A stretch of 64,000 nucleotides of DNA from an uncultured Dialister sp. (GTDB lineage: Bacteria > Bacillota > Negativicutes > Veillonellales > Dialisteraceae), in contig UQYL01000002.1 in assembly GCA_900545365.1 (NCBI GenBank), forward strand, positions 1-64,000, written 5' to 3'. The translations under genes and the position numbers were made by a program. Below the pieces are notes generated by a model that was given only the letters and a program-made list of their open reading frames with translations, made no database searches and was not told the DNA's origin. Shown piece by piece: positions 42,018-50,298 of the stretch (the first letter of the stretch is position 1; every line of letters starts with the position of its first letter).

Positions 42018-42717
42018 CGTATACCTCGCAGACCAGATGCGGTCGGAAATCTAAATAATCGGCGGAAGTGAGATGGAGGCGGATGCCTTCCATTTCTTCC
42101 GGGATATCATGGAAATTCTGTGTGCCGTGGATGTGGCCGAAGACACAGTCCCGGACGCCGTGTTCTTTCATGAGAGAGAGAATGCGCAGGGGGCGCCGCT
42201 TCTCATCATACGGCGGATAATGGAGCACGCAGATGATGCGGCGGGCGCCCTGCTTTTCCGCCAGCTCGATGCCCCGCAGGAGACGGCCTTCCTCGCGGCG
42301 CAGGATCGTCTCGTCGTTTTCCGTGAAATTGCGGGACGTTTCCGGGATCCAGCCCCGCGTGCCGGCCAGAGCGACAGAGCCGATCATGATGACATTGTTG
42401 TGAAGAAATTCAAAAGCGCCGCCGGTGGCTTTCGTCATCTTTGTCACCGTATCCCACCAGTAATCGTGATTGCCCCGGACGACGATCTTTCTGCCGGGGA
42501 GCGCGGCGATCCACATCAGGTCGGGCAGCGCTTCGGCGAGGCTCCCGCCCCAGGACAGGTCGCCCGCGAGAATGACTGTATCTTCCGGGCGGATCGCGGC
42601 GAGCCACGCGGCGCGGATCTTTTCCCGGTGGCCTTTCCAGTTGCCGCCGAAAATATCCATGGGTTTGGACGGCGGATCGCCGGAGAGGTGAAAATCACTG
42701 AATGCGTAAAGTTTCAT
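41893..42717 (-). CDS. Metallophosphoesterase (calcineurin-like)
   Basis: A 274-residue phosphoesterase. Metal-site motifs are all present: SDFHL (7-11), GDLSWGG (about 53), RGNHDYWW (about 80), HYPP and GHIHG (about 195). The recognisable domain ends near residue 232 (PHLVCEVYDG). The remaining 40 residues are Arg/Pro-rich and overlap the 77-residue gene in another frame, which looks like a lost stop or frameshift. Its substrate is unknown. Likely cotranscribed with the GalT/HIT-like gene 10 nt upstream and the small gene downstream. Confidence 0.85.
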   Translation of the reverse strand: MKLYAFSDFHLSGDPPSKPMDIFGGNWKGHREKIRAAWLAAIRPEDTVILAGDLSWGGSLAEALPDLMWIAALPGRKIVVRGNHDYWWDTVTKMTKATGGAFEFLHNNVIMIGSVALAGTRGWIPETSRNFTENDETILRREEGRLLRGIELAEKQGARRIICVLHYPPYDEKRRPLRILSLMKEHGVRDCVFGHIHGTQNFHDIPEEMEGIRLHLTSADYLDFRPHLVCEVYDGTQIGRRPPALRLHLRRPSYGRIRVFPRQRARRGASRRGL

Positions 42718-42727
42718 GGAAATATCC

Positions 42728-43492
42728 TTATTCCCCGAAGTACCGGGAAGAATGAAGCGTATCGAGGATGTATTTTCTGCTGTCGCTGTCCACGACCTGC
42801 GTGATGCGGTAGCCCATGTAAAGGGGGCTCGCCGTATACCTCGGGAAGATCTTCACGCGGATACTGCCGCGGACCTGGTAGAAAAAGAGATTGTAGCTGT
42901 CGCAGGGGATGGGAAAATCGCTGAGCACGAATCGCGCCACCTGCTGGACCGCGTCGGCAAAGGCGTCCGTGTGCCCGTCTTTTTTGAGCATGACGTTGAA
43001 TTCCGCCATGGAGCAGATCGGATAATCGGAGAGCGTCACATAGCAGTCCCCGTCTTCAAAGATCAGGGGGCCGAGAAAATTCTCCGGGTGGATATTGTCT
43101 CGGTAATCGTAATCGTAGAGGCCGATGATTTGCGAATGGGGATGGCGCTGCGAGCCGCCCGCGCGGGGGCCGAAATTGCGGAAATAAATGGCGGAGCGGA
43201 AATCGGGGCGCCCTGAAATTTCCAGCCATTTCTCCAGACCGAAGGAAATGACGCAGTGCAGCTCGTCTTTCGAGTACATGGAAAGGTCGCTGTCGTGTTT
43301 ATCCGTTTCCACAAGAACCGTCGGCCATGTGCCGTGAAAGACAGGATATTTATTCATGAGCCAGATCATGGAGCCGCGCCGCTCAAGGATGTGGGTGAGC
43401 GTCTCCGGCCGGCAGAATGGGCAGGCGTCTCCTCTGGCGGAATAGGGCTTCGATCTTCCGATATGCAGGTCAAATTCGATGGGATTCGTCAT
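42728..43492 (-). CDS. GalT/HIT-like protein (DUF4931 type)
   Basis: A 254-residue protein resembling galactose-1-phosphate uridylyltransferase/HIT-fold enzymes. It has a CPFC pair near the N-terminus and GGSQRHPHSQIIGL carrying the HxHxQ-type nucleotide-transfer motif. It is shorter than GalT and best matches the DUF4931 group of unknown substrate. The ATG at 43492 (MTNPIEFDLH) is preferred; a GTG at 43522 lies inside a perfect GCGGGCG/CGCCCGC hairpin and has no good ribosome site. A TGATATAAT extended -10 (43550-43542, minus) drives it. Confidence 0.75.
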   Translation of the reverse strand: MTNPIEFDLHIGRSKPYSARGDACPFCRPETLTHILERRGSMIWLMNKYPVFHGTWPTVLVETDKHDSDLSMYSKDELHCVISFGLEKWLEISGRPDFRSAIYFRNFGPRAGGSQRHPHSQIIGLYDYDYRDNIHPENFLGPLIFEDGDCYVTLSDYPICSMAEFNVMLKKDGHTDAFADAVQQVARFVLSDFPIPCDSYNLFFYQVRGSIRVKIFPRYTASPLYMGYRITQVVDSDSRKYILDTLHSSRYFGE

Positions 43493-43541
43493 AATTTTGT
43501 CACGCTCTTTCTGCGGGCGCACAGACGCCCGCTACAGATAA

Positions 43542-43550
43542 ATTATATCA
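43542..43550 (-). promoter_or_regulatory. Extended -10 promoter of the DUF4931-metallophosphoesterase operon
   Basis: Reads TG-A-TATAAT on the minus strand; no clear -35. A 7-bp GC hairpin follows in the leader. Confidence 0.6.
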
Positions 43551-43680
43551 TGGCTCCGGATAAACAGCGGAAATTTTCCCCGTGCCGGCGGAAGCCTCTT
43601 TTATTATAAAGAGGAAATATAAGGAAACGGTCAATTTGACAGCGGCAAAAAAAACTTTTTCATTTTATCAGAATAAAGTA

Positions 43681-43721
43681 TTGACAAGAAACGACGTATC
43701 CTGTACTATATCGTCATACAG
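43681..43721 (+). promoter_or_regulatory. Promoter and start-site inverted repeat of the amino acid ABC operon
   Basis: Perfect TTGACA (43681-43686), 17-nt spacer, TACTAT (43704-43709). CTGTA (43701-43705) and TACAG (43717-43721) form an inverted repeat straddling the -10 and start site, a candidate operator. Confidence 0.75.
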
Positions 43722-43765
43722 TAATTCTTCACCGAGATAAAGGAATAAAGAAAGGAAGGATCGAT

Positions 43766-44563
43766 ATGAAATGGAAAAAAGCCATAGCCGCCGGCATCCT
43801 CCTGGCGTGCGCCGCCGGACTGCTGGCAGGCTGCGGCGGAGAGCAGAAAGCGGCATCCGCTGCCGGAGGCGAGAATAAGAAGATCATCATCGGACTGGAT
43901 GATAATTTCCCGCCTTTCGGCTTCAAGGACAAGGACGGACAGCTGGTGGGCTTCGATATCGACATGGCCAAGGAAGCGGCAAAGCGCATGGGCAGCGACA
44001 TCGAGTTCAAACAGATCGACTGGTCCAGCAAGGAAGCGGAGCTGAAGAGCCATAAGATCGACGCCATCTGGAACGGGCTCACGATCCTTCCGGAACGGGA
44101 AAAGAACATCCTCTTCTCCCGGCCCTATGAAAATTCCGTACAGATCATCCTCGTAAAAGAGGAATCGCCCATTCAGTCGAAAGCGGATCTGGCGGGGAAA
44201 GTGGTGGCCACGCAGGAAGGAAGCACCGGCCTGGACGCGATCAATAATGAACCGGAGGTAAAAGCGTCTTTCAAGGAACTGAAGCTGTATCCCGATAATG
44301 TATCCGGCTTCATGGATCTCAAGATCGGACGCATCGACGCGATGGTCGTCTCCGAAGTGGTGGCGCTCTATTACAATAAGCAGAACAACGCGGGCTTCCG
44401 CGTGGTGGACGCCGGATATGACCGGCAGCCCGTCGGCGTCGGCCTGGCGAAAGACAATCAGGCTTTCAAGGAACGGCTGGATAAGACGCTTACGGAAATG
44501 AAGAATGATGGCACTTCGACAAAGATCTCCGAGAAGTGGTTCGGCAAAGACATTACGATCTGA
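43766..44563 (+). CDS. Polar amino acid ABC transporter, binding lipoprotein 1
   Basis: A 265-residue periplasmic-binding-protein-fold lipoprotein. The signal peptide ends in the lipobox LLAGC (Cys about 25). The SBP_bac_3 pattern is clear: IIIGLDDNFPPFGFKDKDG, LVGFDIDMAKEAAKRMG, WNGLTILPERE and VVATQEGSTGLDAI. Ligand is likely a polar amino acid; cystine, Gln and Arg types cannot be separated by eye. GGAAGGA lies 5 nt before the ATG. First gene of an operon whose second gene is a paralogue. Confidence 0.9.
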   Translation: MKWKKAIAAGILLACAAGLLAGCGGEQKAASAAGGENKKIIIGLDDNFPPFGFKDKDGQLVGFDIDMAKEAAKRMGSDIEFKQIDWSSKEAELKSHKIDAIWNGLTILPEREKNILFSRPYENSVQIILVKEESPIQSKADLAGKVVATQEGSTGLDAINNEPEVKASFKELKLYPDNVSGFMDLKIGRIDAMVVSEVVALYYNKQNNAGFRVVDAGYDRQPVGVGLAKDNQAFKERLDKTLTEMKNDGTSTKISEKWFGKDITI

Positions 44564-44584
44564 TAAGAAACAGGGGGAATCAAA

Positions 44585-45388
44585 ATGAAGATGAACTGGA
44601 AAAAAGCGGCGGCCGCAGGCATTCTGGCGGCCAGTGTGATGGGACTTCTCGCGGGCTGCGGCGGTGATGGAGGAAAAGCGGCGCCCGGCAAGCCGGAAAA
44701 GATCGTCGCCGGATTGGATGACACTTTCGCTCCCATGGGATTCCGTGATGACAGCGGCAAGATCGTCGGCTTCGACGTAGACATGGCGGCGGCCGTATCG
44801 AAAGAGATCGGTGTGCCCATCGAATTCAAACCTGTCGACTGGGCAAGCAAGGAAGCGGAGATCTCCGCGGGCCGCGTGGACGCGCTCTGGAACGGCCTTA
44901 CCGTGACAGAAGAACGGAAAAAGGTGCTGGATTATACCGATCCGTACCTGAATAACAAGCAGGTCTTCGTGGTCATGAACGATTCGGACATCACCGACGC
45001 GAAGCAGCTGGCAGGCAGGAAGGTCTGCGCCCAGGAAGGCAGTACCAGCCAGAGCGCCATGGACAAGCAGCCGGAAGTGCGCGATTCCTTCGCGGTATGG
45101 AAACTGTATCCCGACTTCACCTCGTGCTTCATGGATCTGGAATCGGGCCGCGCCGACGCGATTCTCGGCGACAGCGTCCTCATCAATTACTACATGCAGA
45201 AGAAACCGGGCCAGTTCCGCGTCCTGCCGGGCGTGGTCGCCAATGAAGTCTACGCGGTGGGCGTGAAGAAAGGCAATACGGAGCTCGTGAAGCTGCTGAA
45301 CGAAGGCTTCAAGAAAGTCGAAGCCAGCGGCGAAGCGAAGAAAATCTCCGAGAAATGGTTCGGCACGGACCTTTCCGTGAAGCAATAA
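44585..45388 (+). CDS. Polar amino acid ABC transporter, binding lipoprotein 2
   Basis: A 267-residue paralogue of the preceding gene, also a lipoprotein (LLAGC). It shares IVAGLDDTFAPMGFRDDSG, IVGFDVDMAAAVSKEIG, VDALWNGLTVTEER and the C-terminal KISEKWFGTDLS with its neighbour, so the pair arose by tandem duplication and then diverged at many ligand-region positions. It starts 21 nt after the first gene with AGGGGGA upstream. Confidence 0.9.
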   Translation: MKMNWKKAAAAGILAASVMGLLAGCGGDGGKAAPGKPEKIVAGLDDTFAPMGFRDDSGKIVGFDVDMAAAVSKEIGVPIEFKPVDWASKEAEISAGRVDALWNGLTVTEERKKVLDYTDPYLNNKQVFVVMNDSDITDAKQLAGRKVCAQEGSTSQSAMDKQPEVRDSFAVWKLYPDFTSCFMDLESGRADAILGDSVLINYYMQKKPGQFRVLPGVVANEVYAVGVKKGNTELVKLLNEGFKKVEASGEAKKISEKWFGTDLSVKQ

Positions 45389-45397
45389 GAGCGGCGC

Positions 45398-45426
45398 TTG
45401 CCCGATCGGGCAGGTCATTGTATGAT
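45398..45426 (+). promoter_or_regulatory. Internal promoter with 14-bp palindrome before the permease gene
   Basis: TTGCCC (45398-45403), 17-nt spacer, TATGAT (45421-45426). The -35 is embedded in the perfect palindrome TGCCCGATCGGGCA (45399-45412), a plausible operator. Confidence 0.6.
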
Positions 45427-45449
45427 AGTATGGTAAAGCGGCACAGTAA

Positions 45450-45477
45450 AAAAGACAGGCCAGCGCCCGTCTTTTTC
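45450..45477 (+). terminator. Terminator or attenuator between binding protein and permease genes
   Basis: AAAAGAC-A-GGC/GCC-C-GTCTTTT stem with one mismatch (45450-45460 with 45465-45475), 4-nt loop and five T, about 32 nt before the permease ATG. Confidence 0.75.
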
Positions 45478-45509
45478 CGCATTTCCATGAAGAAAGAGGT
45501 TATCGCATT

Positions 45510-46166
45510 ATGATGGAGTATATCGGCTCGATCCTGCCGGGGATGATCGAGGGGCTCGGCGTGTCGGCGCAGATCTTTGTGCTGACCTATGTGCTGTCGC
45601 TCCCCTGCGGCATCCTGCTGTCGCTAGTCCGCCTGTCCCGGCTGGGCCTGTTCCGCCGGATCGCGGAATTTTATATCTACGTTATGCGCGGCACACCGCT
45701 CATGCTGCAGATCCTGTTCATTTATTACGGGCTGCCCATGCTTCCGGGGATATCCATCCAGATCAATGATTTCTCGGCGGCGATCATCGCTTTCGTGGCG
45801 AACTATGCGGCGTACTTCGCGGAGATCTTCCGCGGCGGCATCCAGTCCATCAGCCGCGGCCAGTACGAAGGGGCGAAAGTGCTGGGCTTCACCTACCGTC
45901 AGACCATGTGGCACATCGTGCTGCCGCAGGTCATCAAGCGGGTGCTGCCTCCTCTCGGCAATGAGACGATCACCCTGCTGAAAGATACGTCCCTTGTCTA
46001 CGTCCTGGCGATGAATGATCTCATGCGGGTGACCCGCTCCATCGTACAGCGTGATTTTGACACGACCGCTTTCGTCGTGGCGGCGGTCTTCTACCTGGTG
46101 TGCACCTTTGTGCTGACCCGCGCTCTGGCATGGCTGGAAAAACGCTATGCTGTCTATGAAGAATGA
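45510..46166 (+). CDS. Polar amino acid ABC transporter permease
   Basis: A 218-residue inner-membrane permease of the His/Glu/Gln/Arg/opine family (HEQRo). It has about five membrane helices, the start [37 protein letters not shown] and the EAA-loop [22 protein letters not shown]. Two adjacent ATG codons (45510, 45513) are possible. It serves with the ATPase that follows after 10 nt and the two binding proteins upstream. Confidence 0.93.
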   Translation: MMEYIGSILPGMIEGLGVSAQIFVLTYVLSLPCGILLSLVRLSRLGLFRRIAEFYIYVMRGTPLMLQILFIYYGLPMLPGISIQINDFSAAIIAFVANYAAYFAEIFRGGIQSISRGQYEGAKVLGFTYRQTMWHIVLPQVIKRVLPPLGNETITLLKDTSLVYVLAMNDLMRVTRSIVQRDFDTTAFVVAAVFYLVCTFVLTRALAWLEKRYAVYEE

Positions 46167-46176
46167 GGTGGCTCCG

Positions 46177-46935
46177 ATGGCATTTATCGAAATGAAAAAT
46201 ATCCGGAAATCGTTTGGCAGTCAGGAGATTCTTCATGGCGTGAGCCTCTCTGTGGAAAAAGGGGAAGTGGTCTCCATCATCGGTCCCTCCGGCGCGGGGA
46301 AGAGCACTTTCCTGCGGTGCCTCAATAATTTGGAGACCATTCAGGGCGGCTCTATCCGGGTGGAAGGAGATTACCTGGCGGAAGAGAAAGACGGGAAAGT
46401 CGTCTATGCGAACGACGCGCTCTCCCGGAAGATCCTCGGAAAGATGGGCATGGTCTTTCAGTCGTTCAATCTCTTCCCGCACATGACCGTACTGGACAAT
46501 CTGCTGGCGGCTCCGGTGTATGTGAAAAAAATGAAAAAAGAAGACGTCATGCCCACAGCGGAGCGGCTGCTTCGAAAAGTCGGTCTGTGGGATAAAAAAG
46601 ACGTCTACCCGGGGAGCCTTTCCGGCGGGCAGAAACAGCGCGTCGCCATCGCGCGGGCGCTCACAATGGCGCCGGAGATCATGCTTTTCGACGAGCCGAC
46701 GAGCGCTCTCGATCCGGAGCTCACCGGCGAAGTGCTGAAGACCATCCAGCAGCTGGCCGACGAAAACATGACCATGATCATCGTCACGCACGAGATGGCC
46801 TTTGCGAAATCCGTATCGGACCGCGTCCTATTCATGGTGGACGGCAGTGTCGAAGAAGAAGGAACCAGCGGGGAGATCTTCGATCATCCGAAGAGCGCCC
46901 GCACGCAGGCCTTCCTGAAATCCATACTGAGATAA
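46177..46935 (+). CDS. Polar amino acid ABC transporter ATPase
   Basis: A 252-residue ABC ATPase of the GlnQ/TcyC type. Walker [10 protein letters not shown] (about 34), Q-loop [15 protein letters not shown], signature LSGGQKQR, Walker [16 protein letters not shown] and the switch His in VTHEMAFAK are intact. An upstream in-frame ATG (46147) lies inside the permease gene without a ribosome site; GAGGTGG 5 nt before 46177 decides the start. Confidence 0.94.
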   Translation: MAFIEMKNIRKSFGSQEILHGVSLSVEKGEVVSIIGPSGAGKSTFLRCLNNLETIQGGSIRVEGDYLAEEKDGKVVYANDALSRKILGKMGMVFQSFNLFPHMTVLDNLLAAPVYVKKMKKEDVMPTAERLLRKVGLWDKKDVYPGSLSGGQKQRVAIARALTMAPEIMLFDEPTSALDPELTGEVLKTIQQLADENMTMIIVTHEMAFAKSVSDRVLFMVDGSVEEEGTSGEIFDHPKSARTQAFLKSILR

Positions 46936-46968
46936 AAAAGAGGAACAGCAAAAGCTGTTCCTCTTTTT
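46936..46968 (+). terminator. Terminator of the amino acid ABC operon
   Basis: Perfect stem of at least 13 bp, AGAGGAACAGC/GCTGTTCCTCT core (about 46936-46949 with 46954-46967), AAAA loop, T-run. It is symmetrical enough to stop minus-strand transcripts too. Confidence 0.92.
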
Positions 46969-46991
46969 CGTTTTCTGTTTTTCCGGAGCTG

Positions 46992-47102
46992 TCAGATACC
47001 GGAGCCGCCGTCATGGACGGTCACGTCTTTCAGCGTCCGGGAGAATGGCGCAGGCCCGGAAGAGATCGGCTTCATGAGGCAGATGATACAGGGGTTTGTC
47101 AT
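46992..47102 (-). CDS. Candidate 36-residue CxxC peptide
   Basis: A minus-strand ORF in the otherwise empty 46969-47259 spacer. It begins MTNPCIICLMKP (CxxC at residues 5-8) and ends HDGGSGI. AAGGAG lies 9 nt upstream of the ATG and TG-A-TACAGT could be an extended -10. Codons resemble those of neighbouring genes. It converges on the ABC-operon terminator, which could serve it. No family recognised; a regulatory peptide, small metal-binding protein or chance ORF are all possible. Confidence 0.4.
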   Translation of the reverse strand: MTNPCIICLMKPISSGPAPFSRTLKDVTVHDGGSGI

Positions 47103-47194
47103 TTCAGATTTCTCCTTACGTTTCTGCTGAGATTACTGTATCATTAAAGCCGGGCCGGAAGGCAGGCGCCGTGGGAAACGGCATCGGAAATTCC

Positions 47195-47223
47195 TTGAAA
47201 TAGCCCTGCCGTTGAAATAAAAT
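47195..47223 (+). promoter_or_regulatory. Promoter of the flavodiiron protein operon
   Basis: TTGAAA (47195-47200), 17-nt spacer, TAAAAT (47218-47223), about 30 nt before the start codon. Confidence 0.7.
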
Positions 47224-47259
47224 AAATGAAAATCGAAGGAGTTTCGGGAGGAAAAACGA

Positions 47260-48483
47260 ATGAGCCAGGTGCAGAAAATAACGGAAGATATATATTGGAT
47301 CGGCGCCAATGATTTTTCAGCGGGCCGTTTTGAAAAGATCCTTCCCATCACACGGGGGATCACGTACAATTCTTATTTTATCGACGATGAAAAAACGGCG
47401 GTCATCGATACGGTGGACGCCCATGTGACCGATGAATTCCTGGAAAAGACAGAGGCGCTCCTCCGCGGGCGGCCGCTGGATTACATCGTCATCAACCACA
47501 TGGAGCCGGACCACAGCAGCGCCCTCCTGGCACTGGCGCGTCTTCACCCGGAGGCGAAGCTGGCGGGAAGCGCGCAGGCGCTCCGTCTGTTTGAACAGTT
47601 TTTCCACTGCCCCATGAAAGAGCGCTACACCGTGACAGGCGAAAAGACAACGATCGCCCTCGGGCGGCATACGCTCCGGTTCCTCACGGCGCCTATGGTG
47701 CACTGGCCGGAAGTGACGTTCACCTATGATGAGAAAGATCAGGTCCTCTTCAGCGCGGATGCTTTCGGCTGCTTTGGCGCGCTTCAGGGGAGCGTCTGGG
47801 CCGATGAACTGGATTATGAGGAAAATTATGAGGCGGAAGCGCGGCGCTACTACGGCTGCATCGTATCGAAGTACGGCCAGCAGGTGCTCGCTGCCCTTCG
47901 GAAAGCGTCGGCGCTCGATATCCGCATCCTCGCTCCGCTTCACGGCCCCATATTCCGCCGGGGAGAGGACAGAAAGCGGATCATGGAAGATACGGCGCGC
48001 TGGGCGGAATGGAAGCCGGAGAAGACGGGGGCGGCTCTTTTTTATACGTCTGTCTACGGAAATACGGCGGCCGCCGTGCAGAGCCTGGCATGGAGACTGC
48101 GGGAAAAAGGCGCGGAGAACGTAAAGACCGTCGATCTCTGCCGGACGGATATGTCCTATGCGCTGGCGGATGTCATGACTTTTTCCCATCTTGTTTTTGC
48201 GTCCACCACGTACAATATGGGGCTTTTCCCGGTGATGCGGGCTTTTCTGGAAGGGATCGGAGACCATCTGGTGAAGAATCGCCGCGTTGCGCTCATCGGC
48301 AATTCGTCGTGGGCGCCCAATGTGGCGGGAAAGATCATGAAAGAAATGACGGCAGGGTGGAAAGACTGCGCGCTCCTGGCGGAGCCGGTGCATATCCTTT
48401 CCGCTCCCGGCCCGGCAGAGGAAAAGTCGCTGGACGATCTGGCCGCGGTCATCGCGGCGGACATGGCGGCGCGGAAAGAATAA
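47260..48483 (+). CDS. Flavodiiron protein (FprA/A-type flavoprotein)
   Basis: A 407-residue oxygen or nitric oxide reductase used by anaerobes. The N-terminal metallo-beta-lactamase-like domain has the diiron motif NHMEPDHSS (HxExDH, about 82-88), then a His region APMVHWPE, SADAFG and PLHGP. The C-terminal flavodoxin domain starts FYTSVYGNTAAAVQ (FMN phosphate loop) and has NSSWAPNVAGK. No rubredoxin or other redox domain is fused. GGGAGG precedes ATG 47260. It is the first gene of an operon with an adaptor lipoprotein and a DNA glycosylase. Confidence 0.93.
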   Translation: MSQVQKITEDIYWIGANDFSAGRFEKILPITRGITYNSYFIDDEKTAVIDTVDAHVTDEFLEKTEALLRGRPLDYIVINHMEPDHSSALLALARLHPEAKLAGSAQALRLFEQFFHCPMKERYTVTGEKTTIALGRHTLRFLTAPMVHWPEVTFTYDEKDQVLFSADAFGCFGALQGSVWADELDYEENYEAEARRYYGCIVSKYGQQVLAALRKASALDIRILAPLHGPIFRRGEDRKRIMEDTARWAEWKPEKTGAALFYTSVYGNTAAAVQSLAWRLREKGAENVKTVDLCRTDMSYALADVMTFSHLVFASTTYNMGLFPVMRAFLEGIGDHLVKNRRVALIGNSSWAPNVAGKIMKEMTAGWKDCALLAEPVHILSAPGPAEEKSLDDLAAVIAADMAARKE

Positions 48484-48486
48484 GGA

Positions 48487-49545
48487 ATGATGAAAAAAAT
48501 ATGGATGGCCGCGGCGGCGCTTTTCGTGGCATTTGCCGCGGCGGGATGCGGCGCGCCTTCCGTGAAGACTGTGCGGGCGGAAAAATCGGCGCAGCCTTTT
48601 GTCTATGAGGAGGAGGCCCCGGCGGAAGCGCTCCATGCGATGACGGTGACGCCGCGGGTCTCCGGGCCGATCCTTACGGAGATTCCCGCGGAAGGAACGG
48701 CCGTCCGGGCGGGGCAGCTCCTCGTGCAGATCGACACAGCGGAATATGCTGCGCAGAAGGCGGAGCTTCAGCAGCGCATCGCTTCGTCAGGCGCGGCCAG
48801 GGCGGCAGCTCCGTCTGCCGGAAACAGTCTTGCCGATTCTCTTCTGAAAGAGGGGATCATCACGAAGGCGGAATATGCCCGCCTCGCGGCGAAAAATCGT
48901 CCCGCGGCTCCGGCGGCGGGGAGCGCGGCCGGTGAAGCGGCGCAGATCGCCATGAGCGCCGTGCAGCAGGCTATTTCCGACTGTACGATCCTTTCGCCCA
49001 TTGACGGCGTCATTGCGAAGAGCTATGCCGGAGAGGATAAGATGGCCGCCGCCGGCCGCCCTCTTCTCGTGATCCGGCAGAATACGCCGGTGATTCTGAA
49101 TATCCAGATCCCGTCCATTATGGACGCAGTCATTCAGAAGGCGAAAGATGAGAAGACCATGACGGTGACCATCCGGGACACGGAGAGCGGCGCGGTGTGG
49201 TACGGCGAACTGAAACCGCAGCCGAACAGGGACGGCGATCCGTACACGGTCTGTTTCGTTCAGGCGGACAATCCGAAAGATGAGATCAAGATAGGGAAGA
49301 CCTATACTGTCCGCATCGACAGCGGTCAGAAAATAGAAGGATACGCCGTGCCCGCATCGGCTTTCGTGCGGCCCGATCAGGTGGCCATCGTGAATGCGGA
49401 TGGGCTGGTGGACGTGCGCACCGTGACGGCGGCCGGCGGCGGAGACGGCGAGCGGGTCATCGTGAGCGGCCTGGAAGAAGGCGACCGGGTGATCGTGAGT
49501 CCTTCGAAAGATCTCCAGCTGGGCATGAAGGTGCGGGCGCAGTGA
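48487..49545 (+). CDS. Efflux periplasmic adaptor lipoprotein (HlyD/MFP family)
   Basis: A 352-residue adaptor (membrane fusion protein) of RND- or ABC-type efflux systems. The signal peptide ends in AAAGC, so it is a predicted lipoprotein. A split lipoyl domain (VTPRVSGPILTEIPAEGTAV and DCTILSPIDGVIAKSYAGE) flanks a short helical hairpin; beta-barrel and membrane-proximal parts follow (GYAVPASAFVRPD, GLEEGDRVIVSP). No pump or outer-membrane channel gene is adjacent. ATG 48487 or 48490 may be used. Its stop overlaps the next start as GTGA. Confidence 0.85.
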   Translation: MMKKIWMAAAALFVAFAAAGCGAPSVKTVRAEKSAQPFVYEEEAPAEALHAMTVTPRVSGPILTEIPAEGTAVRAGQLLVQIDTAEYAAQKAELQQRIASSGAARAAAPSAGNSLADSLLKEGIITKAEYARLAAKNRPAAPAAGSAAGEAAQIAMSAVQQAISDCTILSPIDGVIAKSYAGEDKMAAAGRPLLVIRQNTPVILNIQIPSIMDAVIQKAKDEKTMTVTIRDTESGAVWYGELKPQPNRDGDPYTVCFVQADNPKDEIKIGKTYTVRIDSGQKIEGYAVPASAFVRPDQVAIVNADGLVDVRTVTAAGGGDGERVIVSGLEEGDRVIVSPSKDLQLGMKVRAQ

Positions 49546-50126
49546 AGTGGCGAAGAGAAGACTATGAGGGAAGTCCTGTCGATACGGCGCGGAAACTGAT
49601 CGGCGCGCTCCTCGTCAGGGAAACGGCGGAAGGCCGTACAGCAGTCCGCATTACGGAGACGGAAGCCTACGGCGGCTGCTTTGAAGGGAAGCCCGACGAC
49701 GGGGCCCATTCTTTCCGGGGACGCACGGCGCGGACGGAAGTGATCTTCGGCGAGCCCGGCCGCGCGTACGTTTATCTCATCTACGGTATGTACTGCTGCT
49801 TCAATATCGTCTGCGAAAAAGAAGGCGTCCCGGGATGCGTGCTCATCCGGGCAGGCGAACCGGCGGAAGGGCTGGCGCTCATCAGAAAGCGGCGGCCGAA
49901 AGCGAGGGGCCAGCTCCTCACCTGCGGACCGGGGCGTCTCTGTCTTGCCATGGATATTGGGCGGGAAATGAGCGGCGCTGACCTGACCGGCGGCGGACTG
50001 TGGGTCGAATCGGGCGCGCCGGCGGAGATCGAGACGTCAAAACGAAGAAATATAGACTACGCGGAGCATGGAAAAGACTTTCCCTGGCGCTTCACCATGA
50101 AGGGCAGCTTATGGATCAGCAAATGA
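49542..50126 (+). CDS. 3-methyladenine DNA glycosylase (AAG/Mpg family)
   Basis: A 194-residue DNA repair glycosylase removing alkylated purines. Conserved blocks are ARKLIGALLVR, ITETEAYGG with the catalytic Glu, GRAYVYLIYGMYCCFNIVCE and LTCGPGRLCLAMDI. The start is GTG at 49542, overlapping the upstream stop (GTGA), so translation is coupled. The reason for pairing with an efflux adaptor and a flavodiiron protein is unknown, but a shared stress theme is possible. Confidence 0.92.
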   Translation: MKWRREDYEGSPVDTARKLIGALLVRETAEGRTAVRITETEAYGGCFEGKPDDGAHSFRGRTARTEVIFGEPGRAYVYLIYGMYCCFNIVCEKEGVPGCVLIRAGEPAEGLALIRKRRPKARGQLLTCGPGRLCLAMDIGREMSGADLTGGGLWVESGAPAEIETSKRRNIDYAEHGKDFPWRFTMKGSLWISK

Positions 50127-50155
50127 ACGCTTCTCAAGGAGAGGCGTTCTTTTTT
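50125..50155 (+). terminator. Terminator of the flavodiiron operon
   Basis: Eleven-bp stem GAACGCTTCTC/GAGAGGCGTTC with one T-G pair (50125-50135 with 50139-50149), AAG loop, six T. Confidence 0.88.
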
Positions 50156-50159
50156 GCTG

Positions 50160-50235
50160 CGCTTTTTGAGCGGACGGCGGGAAATGAGCGCTCCTCAATG
50201 AGCGGCGGCCGCGGATGAGCGCCCTTTCATGGCGG
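50160..50235 (-). repeat. Probable inverted relative of the intergenic repeat
   Basis: On the minus strand this spacer has GCCGCTCATT (50206-50197), as in copies A and B, running into TCATTGAGGAGCGC (50201-50188), a 14-mer also at 59486-59499. Again it lies between a terminator and a promoter region (TATAAT 50253-50258 of smc). Boundaries are approximate. Confidence 0.4.
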
Positions 50236-50298
50236 AGACGGCGGTTTTCTTATATAATAAAAAGCGATTGAATACAGGAAACGGACAGGAGAGAGAAA

